Positions 52,596 to 60,940 of a DNA stretch of 64,000 bases are shown one piece after another. The position numbers and the translations under genes are program-made. Source of the DNA: Bernardetiaceae bacterium (lineage in GTDB: Bacteria; Bacteroidota; Bacteroidia; Cytophagales; Thermoflexibacteraceae). Each line of letters starts with the position of its first letter. The first letter of the stretch is position 1. The stretch lies in NCBI GenBank assembly GCA_025056255.1, contig JANWVT010000004.1:177659-241658 (forward strand), in the 5' to 3' direction. Below the pieces are notes generated by a model that was not told the origin of the DNA, ran no database searches, and worked only from the letters and a program-made list of their open reading frames with translations.

Positions 52596-52634
52596 CCATG
52601 CCGTTGTGTGCCCTCACACACAACGGGAGCATGG
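52596..52634. repeat. Strong hairpin with outer and inner arms
   Basis: CCATG-CCGTTGTGTG (52596-52610) pairs with CACACAACGG-gag-CATGG (52617-52634) around a CCCTCA loop; only the GAG bulge breaks the stem. No T tract follows on either side. It could be a transcript-end structure for the convergent genes. Confidence 0.7.
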
Positions 52635-52763
52635 AAAGGCAATTTTTAAATTCGCTTCCGTTACAAGAAAAGAAACATCAGCAAGCCCAATAGGTTTGTA
52701 TAACCGCTTGGAATAGTTGGTAACTGGTTGTCATTGCATTGCTCGGGCGGTTCTTTAATGCTG

Positions 52764-53570
52764 CTAATGATTGACGTCAGGGGCTGCACCCAGTTGCGGT
52801 TGTTTGCCGCCCAAGAACGTATGGAAGGTGTCGCCACGCAAACCCAGTCGAATAGTCTCCAATGGAATTACGTCGTTAGGTGCAATGTTTCCTAAGTTAA
52901 CGTTGGTTCCTAAGTATTTAATGAACCACACTTGCTGCGATTTCATAGGAGCCTCCCAAATGATATTTTCAAAAGGTATTTGCGTCAGGATTTCTTCTAC
53001 TAAACCTGAACGCACCTCTCCACTGGAGCGAAACAAGCCTACATTACCGCTTTCACGCGCTTCACCAATCACCTTCCATGCGCCTGCTTGCAGTTCATTG
53101 CGCATTTGTTGAATCCATTTATAGGGAGGGATTATTTTTTCGGCGTCTTTGGAGCCAACTTCCGACAGCACTGTTGCGCGCTCCGACAAAATGCGAATGT
53201 AATTGCATTTTTCCTCGTGGTTCATTTCCAGCGAACCATCCGATACCTCTGCATAAGCTAATTCGTACTTATCCATTAGGCGGAGGTAATCTTCAAACTG
53301 TCCGCGTACAACAAAGGCTTCAAACAAAGTGCCGCCGAAATAAACAGGAATACCTGCTTCGCGATATACTTTGAGTTTATCAGCTAAGTTGGGAAAGCAG
53401 TAGGAGGTTGCCCATCCTAGTTTAACCAAGTCAATAAACTCTGCCGAAGCACTTAACATATCTTCTACTTCGCGGATACTCAAACCTTTATCCATCACCA
53501 TTGTGAGCCCTTTCTCACGTGGCTTGGTAGTACGTTCGGGAACGTCTTTCAGAAAGTAGTTTGCCATCAT
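52764..53570 (-). CDS. Phosphosulfolactate synthase ComA-like protein
   Basis: 268 residues from ATG 53570 (a second ATG follows at 53567). The family, named for ComA of coenzyme M synthesis, adds sulfite to phosphoenolpyruvate to give (2R)-phospho-3-sulfolactate. The signature KPREKGLTMVMDKGLS lies near the N-terminus, with FIDLVKLGWATSY, EAGIPVYFGGTLFEAF and KVIGEARESGNVGLF as barrel strands. No other coenzyme M genes are present, so in this organism it may feed another sulfonate, such as sulfonolipid precursors (inference). It lies 16 bases behind the TPR gene. Confidence 0.85.
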   Translation of the reverse strand: MMANYFLKDVPERTTKPREKGLTMVMDKGLSIREVEDMLSASAEFIDLVKLGWATSYCFPNLADKLKVYREAGIPVYFGGTLFEAFVVRGQFEDYLRLMDKYELAYAEVSDGSLEMNHEEKCNYIRILSERATVLSEVGSKDAEKIIPPYKWIQQMRNELQAGAWKVIGEARESGNVGLFRSSGEVRSGLVEEILTQIPFENIIWEAPMKSQQVWFIKYLGTNVNLGNIAPNDVIPLETIRLGLRGDTFHTFLGGKQPQLGAAPDVNH

Positions 53571-53586
53571 GTAATTGTAACAAGCC

Positions 53587-54999
53587 TCAGCGTTGGTATT
53601 GGCTGATGATTTTAAAAAGTGTCTTTTGAATGTTGATATCTTCAATCCATTCGTATAGGACAGTGTGTCTATCGAAGTCCAAAATTAGTGCATTTTCCAA
53701 ATAAGCGAACGATTGTTTGTATTTGCCGGCTTCTATGCAATACACGCATAGGCGATAGTATAAGTCGGCAGCAGAGGGGCACTCTTCCAAGGCGTCTTTC
53801 AGCAAGGTGATGGCTTGCGCATAATCGCCTTGTTCGCGGTAAATTTCTGACCAGTCTAACCATGTTTGCGGATTGGCAGGATTAAGATGGCTGGCATGCT
53901 GATAGGCTTCGATAGCAGAGACTATATTGCCGGTTTTCGCTTCGGCTTCTGCCAATGCCAGCCAGTAGGGCTCGCACTCGCTGTCTAATTGTACTGCTTT
54001 TTTGAGAAAATTGATGGCTTCGTACCAGCGCTCACGCCTAATAAGGCAGATGCCAATGCCCCACCAGCCATTGGCGCACCGCTCGTCCATATGTATTGCC
54101 TTACGATATAACTGGGAGGCTTTGTCATAATGTTTGCGCTTTTCGTAAGTAGCAGCTAAACAGCAATACATTTCTGGGTCAACAGCGCCGGTTTGTTGTT
54201 TCAAACCAATTGCCGTGTGATAAGAAGTTTGAGCATCTTCATATCGTTCTACATTCATTTGGGCATGCCCTAAGTAATACCAAGTGAGGAAGTCGGCTTC
54301 ATGTAGGGCAAGGGCATATTCAAACATGTCTATGGCTTTGTGAAACCTGCCAGTTGCATTAAAAAAGATGCCAGCATTGCGCCATAAGCGAAAATTTTCT
54401 GGGTTATTGTCAATTTGCGCTTCAAAAAACTGCTTCCCTTCGGTAGTGCGATACAAAGTAATAAGGGCATCAACAAGCTCTAACAAGGCATCTGTATTGT
54501 CGGGATTGAGCCTGAGCACTTCAAAAAAATGAGGGAGCGACTGTTGGATTTTGCCCGAACGCACATACAAAGCTGCAATTTGGTAGTGTATCTCTTCTTT
54601 TTCTTCCGAATAGTCCAATACTTTGAGTAAACTCTTAATAGCCTGTGAAAATTGGTTGAGCCCTACCAGCGCATATGCCTGCAATACGAGTAGTTCATTG
54701 AGGGGAATATTGTGTTCTATTAATTTTTCAATTTGCTCCAATGCTTGCCGGTACTTTCGCATGTGTAGCCAAATCTGCACCTTTTCTATTTCTAACTCCG
54801 AGGCAAACGGATATTGCGCCAGTGCAGTTTCGCAGGCTTTAAGGGCACGTCGCCATTGGGAGTGAACCTTGTAGTAGTCAATAATGTGTTCAAATTCATG
54901 CAAGTCGAAAAATACGAGCGTATCCTCCGCCAGCATTTGCTCAAAGCGTTGCACTAAAATATCTTTTGTTGCAGGGTTTTTTCTTTTTTGCTTTGCCAT
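53587..54999 (-). CDS. Tetratricopeptide repeat protein
   Basis: 470 residues from ATG 54999, after a Lys/Arg-rich N-terminus (MAKQKRKNPATKDILVQRFE). About ten TPR-like 34-residue units follow from residue 40 to 460, with the usual W/Y, G, Y, A and P positions (for example LWRNAGIFFNATGRFHKAIDMFEYALAL). It is a soluble helical scaffold without signal peptide. The frame is open upstream to 55059 but would overlap the epimerase gene; 54999 leaves four bases between them, so the genes are co-transcribed. Confidence 0.87.
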   Translation of the reverse strand: MAKQKRKNPATKDILVQRFEQMLAEDTLVFFDLHEFEHIIDYYKVHSQWRRALKACETALAQYPFASELEIEKVQIWLHMRKYRQALEQIEKLIEHNIPLNELLVLQAYALVGLNQFSQAIKSLLKVLDYSEEKEEIHYQIAALYVRSGKIQQSLPHFFEVLRLNPDNTDALLELVDALITLYRTTEGKQFFEAQIDNNPENFRLWRNAGIFFNATGRFHKAIDMFEYALALHEADFLTWYYLGHAQMNVERYEDAQTSYHTAIGLKQQTGAVDPEMYCCLAATYEKRKHYDKASQLYRKAIHMDERCANGWWGIGICLIRRERWYEAINFLKKAVQLDSECEPYWLALAEAEAKTGNIVSAIEAYQHASHLNPANPQTWLDWSEIYREQGDYAQAITLLKDALEECPSAADLYYRLCVYCIEAGKYKQSFAYLENALILDFDRHTVLYEWIEDINIQKTLFKIISQYQR

Positions 55000-55003
55000 T
55001 GTC

Positions 55004-55969
55004 TCATCTTTTAAATTGTTGGATAGCACTTGCTGCCTCCCAAATGCTTTCTTCCACATTGCGGTAGCACAAGTGCGTAAATTTTACAAGCTTATTGCCA
55101 TTGTAGCGATGCGTTTGACAAGCCGCATAGGCAGTATATTTGTTAAATGGACTTCCGAGCCACTCGCCTACTGTACCCATCCATTTAAGCCAAAAAGACG
55201 AAACAGCACGTTTCTTTATTGGGATGTTCATTGCTTTTGCTAGCTGTTCAAAGAAATAACGATAGCTAACAGCAGTTGCGTTGCAAATAAAACGTTCTCC
55301 AATGGCTTTGGGATGTTGAAACAGCCGAAAAACTCCCTCAGCTACATCGCCAGCATCTACCAAGTTGATAACGCCCGGCGGATAGATAGGCGATTGGGCT
55401 GCTACTCGGAGCAGCTTTGCCAAAGGGGTGTTAGGTGCTGTTCTGCCCAATACAACCGAAGGATTGACAATAAAAGCTGGCAGCCCTTCGGCAATGCCGC
55501 GCCATACTTCGCGCTCTGCCAAATGTTTAGTGAGCGCATATGCCGAGTAGGGAAGGGAGTTGTCCCATCGCGCTTGTTCATCTATGATCTCCTGTTTGCC
55601 ACCAAGAGCAGCTACCGAGCTCACAAAACAGAAGCGCTTCACAGCAGTAGCTAAACAAGCATTTACTATATTAGCCGTACCTTCTACATTAATTTTGAAC
55701 AGTAATTGACGGTCGGCGGGTGCAAAAGAGACAAGTCCTGCTGCATGAATCACCCAGTCTGCCTGTGCAGTTAGTTCTGTCAATAGCGGCACGTCGGCTA
55801 GGTCTCCCTTAATCCAAGTAAGTCCGGGCAAATTCTCTGGTAACATTCCGTAGTGGTTTCGATACAATGCTGTAACAGGAATACCTGCCTGCAAAAACCT
55901 ACGAGCCATGTAACTGCCTACAAAGCCGCTTGCACCTGTCATAAAAACTTTGGGAGTGGCATTTAACAT
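55004..55969 (-). CDS. NAD-dependent epimerase/dehydratase family protein
   Basis: 321 residues from ATG 55969. The N-terminus has the extended-SDR cofactor motif GASGFVGSYMARRF, and the active site has YALTK (Tyr-xxx-Lys) after FCFVSSVAALGG. DWVIHAAGLVSFAP fits a dihydroflavonol reductase or sugar-epimerase-like member. The substrate is unknown. It heads an apparent operon with the TPR and ComA-like genes. A TTG at 55975 is the other possible start, but the promoter overlaps it. Confidence 0.88.
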   Translation of the reverse strand: MLNATPKVFMTGASGFVGSYMARRFLQAGIPVTALYRNHYGMLPENLPGLTWIKGDLADVPLLTELTAQADWVIHAAGLVSFAPADRQLLFKINVEGTANIVNACLATAVKRFCFVSSVAALGGKQEIIDEQARWDNSLPYSAYALTKHLAEREVWRGIAEGLPAFIVNPSVVLGRTAPNTPLAKLLRVAAQSPIYPPGVINLVDAGDVAEGVFRLFQHPKAIGERFICNATAVSYRYFFEQLAKAMNIPIKKRAVSSFWLKWMGTVGEWLGSPFNKYTAYAACQTHRYNGNKLVKFTHLCYRNVEESIWEAASAIQQFKR

Positions 55970-55972
55970 ATG

Positions 55973-55980
55973 CAAACTTA
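55973..55980 (-). promoter_or_regulatory. Predicted -7 element TAAGTTTG of the epimerase operon
   Basis: Exact TAnnTTTG match on the minus strand, three bases before the ATG at 55969. It implies a leaderless mRNA for the epimerase. Confidence 0.5.
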
Positions 55981-56029
55981 CAAAGGCGAAACTGGTAAAG
56001 CTACTGCCCTATATCGTTTTACAGATAGT

Positions 56030-56062
56030 TTTGAAAACAAAATGCTAAAAGTCGTAATTTAG
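56030..56062 (+). promoter_or_regulatory. Predicted promoter TTTG-N21-TAATTTAG
   Basis: TTTG at 56030-56033 and TAATTTAG at 56055-56062 (one mismatch to TAnnTTTG) are 21 bases apart. The ATG of the coiled-coil protein gene follows 24 bases later. Confidence 0.45.
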
Positions 56063-56086
56063 CACACATTCAACAACCTAATTCCG

Positions 56087-57388
56087 ATGAAGAAATTTAT
56101 GAGGCGCATTTTCGCTGTTTGGCTGTTATGGGGCAGCGCTTTTTTGCCTATGTCGCTCGATGCCCAATCCATACAGCCAGACTCTCTTCGTTTATTATTT
56201 CAACAGCTGAGTGCCAATCAAAATCTGATTCGTACGTTGCAAAATCAACGTCGTGCCGATAGTTTGCGCATTGCCGAGCTACAGAAGTCGTTACAGGAGC
56301 AGGTCAACAACTTCAACAGTGCTGTTAGCAGTGTAGATATTCGCGTGCGGGAGTTTGACCAACGCATGAAAATAACAGACCGCGACCGCTATTTAATCAT
56401 CCAACGCAATTTAATCAGCTCCGTAGAAGTATTCGACATGCTCAACCAGCGTCTTAACATTTTGGAGGCACTCAACCAAGTAGAAGAATATCAGAACATA
56501 CTTACTGATTTGAATAATCCGGCTAATGAGAGCTTAGGGTTTTCCTACAACCGGCGTGTAATGGCACTCATAGACCAATACATTGCAGCTAACGCGCGCC
56601 GCGACCGCAACCGGATTATAGAGGCAGCTCGCATGGTACTAGAAAATCCAGTGCTACAAACAATGGCAGGACCTGCCGCACCCATTTTAGGGGTTAGCAA
56701 CTCGCTGTTAAGTTTTGCCACTACCTTGTTTGTCAGCCGCAATGATATTCCGCAAGAAAATGTGGTGCGTTTCCGCGACGAGATGATGCAGTTTACCCAA
56801 TACTATGCACGCCTGAACGAACTTAACCGAAATTTTGCACTGGGTATTAATAGCTATCAGGTACAAACTGCTAACCTACAAAGCAAACTGCGCGACTTTG
56901 TAGTGCAAAACATCCAAGCAAGTGGACGCTCTATAGACCCTAACTTAGAAAGACGCGCTAAGTCTATTTCAGATTACCTCAACACGTTGTTTCTAACTTA
57001 TAATGCTGGTGCTGTGCGTGAGTACTTGGCGCGTTTGGAACGCGAAGCTACCGAAGCAGGTGGTATTAACTATGGCAAGCTGATTCGCAGCGGCAACCTA
57101 ATTGAAATGAACAAGCGCATTGGCGAAGTAATTTTTCTCTACAAAGAGTTTGAATACCTCTATTCGCAATACATTTCGTTAGTAGAAAAAAACAATCGCG
57201 AGATGGTGCTGGTGCTGCAAGAAGCCATGGCGCGAAAGCTCAGCGACGACAACAACAAGGTGCGTCAACAAATAGAACGTCTTTCAAAAGTAAAAGACGC
57301 TACCATTGATGCCATCAATAAAGCGATTAACTTGCAGCGCTTAAAAAACGAAGTGGAAAAATTAGATACTTTCTTCCCTTCTATGTAG
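56087..57388 (+). CDS. Hypothetical exported coiled-coil protein
   Basis: 433 residues with a signal peptide (MKKFMRRIFAVWLLWGSAFLPMSLDAQ). Nearly all the mature chain is predicted helical: a coiled coil at about 30-110 (NQRRADSLRIAELQKSLQEQVNNF), a central helical domain with Pro/Ala-rich LETMAG-like segment, and a final coiled coil (ending KNEVEKLDTFFPSM). No family recognised. The ABC permease gene starts 10 bases after its stop, so the two are probably co-expressed. Confidence 0.72.
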   Translation: MKKFMRRIFAVWLLWGSAFLPMSLDAQSIQPDSLRLLFQQLSANQNLIRTLQNQRRADSLRIAELQKSLQEQVNNFNSAVSSVDIRVREFDQRMKITDRDRYLIIQRNLISSVEVFDMLNQRLNILEALNQVEEYQNILTDLNNPANESLGFSYNRRVMALIDQYIAANARRDRNRIIEAARMVLENPVLQTMAGPAAPILGVSNSLLSFATTLFVSRNDIPQENVVRFRDEMMQFTQYYARLNELNRNFALGINSYQVQTANLQSKLRDFVVQNIQASGRSIDPNLERRAKSISDYLNTLFLTYNAGAVREYLARLEREATEAGGINYGKLIRSGNLIEMNKRIGEVIFLYKEFEYLYSQYISLVEKNNREMVLVLQEAMARKLSDDNNKVRQQIERLSKVKDATIDAINKAINLQRLKNEVEKLDTFFPSM

Positions 57389-57398
57389 TCTTGGCTGC

Positions 57399-58967
57399 AT
57401 GTTGGCATCTTGTTCAAGGGCGCTCCGATATATAAGCAAAGGGCTGTTATTGGCAATAATAGCAGCCCTTTTAGCTGTTCCGCCACTGTATGTGGTGGGG
57501 CAATGGCTTACCCCTGCCGATAGTTACTGGGCACACTTGTACGCATACCTCTTACCTGCATATCTGAAAAATACACTGGGGCTGGCTGTGGGCGTACTTG
57601 TCGGAACGCTTCTGTTAGGTATCCCCTCGGCATGGTTAGTGACTGCCTGCGAATTTCCAGGTAGGCGGCTGCTTTCGTGGTTGCTCGTGCTGCCACTAGC
57701 GATTCCTGCTTACATTAATGCCTACGTCTATAAATATACTTTTGAGCGAGGGCTGCTGCAAGCGTTGCCTCTCCGCCCCGATGTGATGCACCTCGGTGGG
57801 GCAATTGCAGTGATGTCGCTGGTGTTATATCCTTACGTTTACTTGGTTACGCGCGCCAGCTTTCAGCGGCAGGCGGCAGGTGCATTAGAGGCTGCCAAGC
57901 TACTTGGCGCTTCCCCGATGCGGCGTTTTTTTGCTGTTGCCCTACCAATGGCGCGCCCTGCCATTGTTGGCAGCGGCATGTTGGTGCTGATGGAATGCCT
58001 GAACGAATATGGCACGGTTAAATACTACGGCATCCCCACCTTCACAGCAGGTATTTTTCGCGCTTGGTTTGCCATGAACAGCGTACACACTGCCATGAAG
58101 TTGGCAGGGTTGCTGCTGGCGGTTGTCTTTGCGCTAAGTATTGCCGAGCGTTGGCTAACTCGCAATCTGCGCTATACGGTTGGGAAGAGCGAGCGACTAC
58201 TGACGCGTCAACCCTTGCATGGTTGGCAGGCAAGCGTTGCTACCTTTTGTTGCCTGATTCCAGCACTGGGTGGCTTTGTTTTCCCTTTTGCGCAACTGCT
58301 TGCTTGGGCATACAGCGGATGGGTACAAGGACTGCTCACAAGCGATTTCAGCAAATACTTGCTGCAAACTTTACAGGTAGGCTTTGCTGGTGCCGCCATT
58401 ATTGTGCTTATTGCCTTGTTGCTTGCCTATATCCGCCGCATAGGCAAGGGAAAGCTGACTCAACTGACAGTGCAACTAGCCAATTTGGGCTATGCCATGC
58501 CGGGTGCAGTAGTAGCCATTGGTGTGCTGGCGCTGTTGCTGGCTGTGGGTAAGTGGTTGCAAATCAGCTTGGTCGGTACACTACTTGCACTCACCTATGC
58601 CTACTTGGTGCGATTTATGGCAGTAGCTTTCAATCCTTTGGAAGCCGGCTTGCAAAAAATATCGCCTTCTATGGATAGCGCGGCAGCTATTCTGGGCAAA
58701 AATCGCTTGCAAACCTTGCTTTGGGTACATATGCCATTGCTGCGCGGGGCTATTCTGGCAGCCATGATGCTGGTAGTGGTAGATATTCTCAAAGAATTGC
58801 CGCTCACGCTCATTTTGCGTCCGTTTAATTTTGACACACTTGCAACCAAAGCCTACGAATATGCCGACGATGAAAAATTGCAGCAGTCCGCCGCGATGTC
58901 TTGCCTGATTGTATTGGCAGGCATACTACCCGTTTTTTTGCTGGACAAGCTGAACAAGTCCGATTAA
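57399..58967 (+). CDS. Iron(III)-type ABC transporter permease
   Basis: 522 residues with about twelve membrane segments in two related halves, as in FbpB/AfuB permeases of ferric-ion importers. Each half carries the ATPase-contact motif: EAAKLLGASPMRRFFAVALPMARPAI in the first and AAAILGKNRLQTLLWVHMPLLRGAI in the second. The usual partners, an ATPase (FbpC) and a periplasmic binding protein (FbpA), are not adjacent. The coiled-coil gene sits directly upstream instead. Confidence 0.87.
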   Translation: MLASCSRALRYISKGLLLAIIAALLAVPPLYVVGQWLTPADSYWAHLYAYLLPAYLKNTLGLAVGVLVGTLLLGIPSAWLVTACEFPGRRLLSWLLVLPLAIPAYINAYVYKYTFERGLLQALPLRPDVMHLGGAIAVMSLVLYPYVYLVTRASFQRQAAGALEAAKLLGASPMRRFFAVALPMARPAIVGSGMLVLMECLNEYGTVKYYGIPTFTAGIFRAWFAMNSVHTAMKLAGLLLAVVFALSIAERWLTRNLRYTVGKSERLLTRQPLHGWQASVATFCCLIPALGGFVFPFAQLLAWAYSGWVQGLLTSDFSKYLLQTLQVGFAGAAIIVLIALLLAYIRRIGKGKLTQLTVQLANLGYAMPGAVVAIGVLALLLAVGKWLQISLVGTLLALTYAYLVRFMAVAFNPLEAGLQKISPSMDSAAAILGKNRLQTLLWVHMPLLRGAILAAMMLVVVDILKELPLTLILRPFNFDTLATKAYEYADDEKLQQSAAMSCLIVLAGILPVFLLDKLNKSD

Positions 58968-59167
58968 GTGCAATTTTACCATAGACAACGCTAACAGCTT
59001 GGTCTGCGCGTCTCAGCACAGCTTTTGCAAGGCAATGCTGTCTCATATTCGTTTAGTGCGAAGAAGAAACAACAGCACAACAGACCAACTGATAACCAAC
59101 CGGTTCTGTTGGCAGTTAGGTAATAATCTGTCAATTTTGCCCGTATCTTCCGCAACACACATTACAC

Positions 59168-60796
59168 ATGGATATTGAATTCAACAAAAACGAAGATTTG
59201 CTCAAACAAGAACTTTTCAGGCTCAAAACCCGCTACGAGAAAATAAAAATGGGGGGCGGAGCAAAAAAAATAGAGGCACAACACAAGCAGGGCAAGCTCA
59301 CCGCCCGCGAACGCATTGCTTTTCTATTGGATAAAGATGCACCCGTACTAGAAATTGGTGCTTTTGCCGGCGAAGGTATGTACGAAGAGCACGGCGGCTG
59401 TCCTTCGGGCGGCGTAGTAGTTTGTATCGGCTATATCTGTGGCAAGCAAGCCATTGTGGTTGCCAACGACGCTACCGTTAAAGCAGGTGCATGGTTCCCA
59501 ATTACCGCCAAAAAGAACCTTCGCGCGCAGGAAATTGCCATGGAAAACCGCCTGCCGATTGTTTATTTGGTAGATAGTGCGGGTGTGTATCTGCCCATGC
59601 AGAACGAAGTTTTTCCCGACAAAGAGCACTTCGGGCGCATTTTTCGCAACAATGCCATTATGTCATCCGAAGGCATTGTGCAAATTGCCGCCATTATGGG
59701 CAGTTGTGTAGCCGGTGGTGCATACCTGCCTATCATGAGCGACGAAGCCATGATTGTGGACAAAACAGGAACGATTTTTTTGGCGGGTTCCTACCTTGTC
59801 AAGGCTGCCATTGGCGAAAATGTAGACAACGAAACACTGGGCGGCGCCACTACCCACTGCGAAATTTCGGGCGTTACAGACTATAAATTCCCCGATGACC
59901 AGAGTTGCCTGAACGCTATCCGCGATATTTTTGACAAAATGGGCGACTTCCCCAAGGCAGGTTTCAACCGCAAAACTCCTGCACCGCCCAAACTCAACCC
60001 CGAAGAAATCTATGGGCTATTCCCTGCCGACCGCACCAAGCCCTACGATATGATGGATATCATTTTGCGATTGGTGGATAATTCCGAATTTCGCCCGTAC
60101 AAAGAACTCTACGGGCAAACACTGATTTGTGGTCTGGCACGCATAGACGGCTGGGCAGTAGGCATTGTTGCCAATCAGCGCAAAATGGTCAAAACCAAAA
60201 AAGGCGAAATGCAGATGGGCGGCGTTATCTACTCCGACTCTGCCGACAAAGCCACGCGCTTTATCATGAACTGCAACCAAAAGCGCATCCCACTGGTATT
60301 TCTGCACGATGTTTCAGGTTTTATGGTGGGTAGCCGTTCCGAACATGGTGGTATCATTAAAGACGGCGCCAAAATGGTGAACGCCATGAGCAATTCCGTT
60401 GTGCCCAAGTTCAGCATCATCGTAGGCAACTCCTACGGAGCCGGCAACTATGCCATGTGCGGCAAAGCCTACGACCCGCGCCTAATTTATGCTTGGCCTA
60501 CAGCCCAAATTGCCGTGATGAGCGGTGCATCGGCAGCTAAAACCCTGCTGCAAATCAAAGTTTCTGCCATGAAAGCCAAAGGCGAAGAAATTACTGCTGA
60601 ACAAGAAGCCGCGCTGCTCAAAGAAATCACTGACAAATACAACGAGGAACTTTCTCCTTACTACGCTGCCGCACGCCTCTGGGTAGATGGCATCATAGAC
60701 CCGCTAGAAACCCGCAAAGTCATCAGCATGGGCATAGAAGCCGCCAACCATGCACCTATTCGCAAGCGGTACAATGTGGGCGTAATTCAAACGTAA
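59168..60796 (+). CDS. Acyl-CoA carboxylase beta (carboxyltransferase) subunit
   Basis: 542 residues, the full length for the beta subunit of biotin-dependent acyl-CoA carboxylases. Family motifs include KLTARERIAFLLDKDAPVLEIG near the N-terminus, GGAYLPIMSDEAMIV, and the C-terminal GNSYGAGNYAMCGKAYDPRLIYAWP. The latter pattern fits methylcrotonoyl-CoA carboxylase more than propionyl-CoA carboxylase, but the substrate is not certain. It moves carboxyl from biotin to acyl-CoA. The biotin carboxylase subunit gene is not in the window. Confidence 0.9.
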   Translation: MDIEFNKNEDLLKQELFRLKTRYEKIKMGGGAKKIEAQHKQGKLTARERIAFLLDKDAPVLEIGAFAGEGMYEEHGGCPSGGVVVCIGYICGKQAIVVANDATVKAGAWFPITAKKNLRAQEIAMENRLPIVYLVDSAGVYLPMQNEVFPDKEHFGRIFRNNAIMSSEGIVQIAAIMGSCVAGGAYLPIMSDEAMIVDKTGTIFLAGSYLVKAAIGENVDNETLGGATTHCEISGVTDYKFPDDQSCLNAIRDIFDKMGDFPKAGFNRKTPAPPKLNPEEIYGLFPADRTKPYDMMDIILRLVDNSEFRPYKELYGQTLICGLARIDGWAVGIVANQRKMVKTKKGEMQMGGVIYSDSADKATRFIMNCNQKRIPLVFLHDVSGFMVGSRSEHGGIIKDGAKMVNAMSNSVVPKFSIIVGNSYGAGNYAMCGKAYDPRLIYAWPTAQIAVMSGASAAKTLLQIKVSAMKAKGEEITAEQEAALLKEITDKYNEELSPYYAAARLWVDGIIDPLETRKVISMGIEAANHAPIRKRYNVGVIQT

Positions 60797-60808
60797 ATTC
60801 ATTAGAAG

Positions 60809-60869
60809 GCGGATAGAGACAGATGTGTGCGAAAAATTCGCGTGTATTCGCATCGCTGCCTTTATCCGC
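60809..60869. repeat. Nested inverted repeat
   Basis: Outer arms GCGGATA (60809-60815) and TATCCGC (60863-60869); an inner hairpin GCGAA-AAA-TTCGC at 60829-60841. It sits in the 144-base gap between the carboxylase and the RavA-like gene. No T tract. Confidence 0.5.
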
Positions 60870-60940
60870 AATCGTTGCCAGCAAAATCAGCATATCCGAC
60901 AAAAATCAAACAAACCCTGCCGCCGCCTTGTTAATGGATT

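Larger units (their letters stand above)
52108..52763. other. Intergenic region with R2 copy B, R1 copy 4 and a strong hairpin
   Basis: No gene is seen. The frame at 52318-52542 runs through repeat sequence only. Components: R2 copy B (52188-52260), R1 copy 4 (52275-52533), a hairpin (52596-52634), and about 130 bases without notable signals before the end of the ComA-like gene. Confidence 0.6.

Noticed and set aside
59140..59167. Promoter before the carboxylase gene
   Set aside because: TATCTTCC at 59144 has two mismatches to TAnnTTTG and no clear -33 element.
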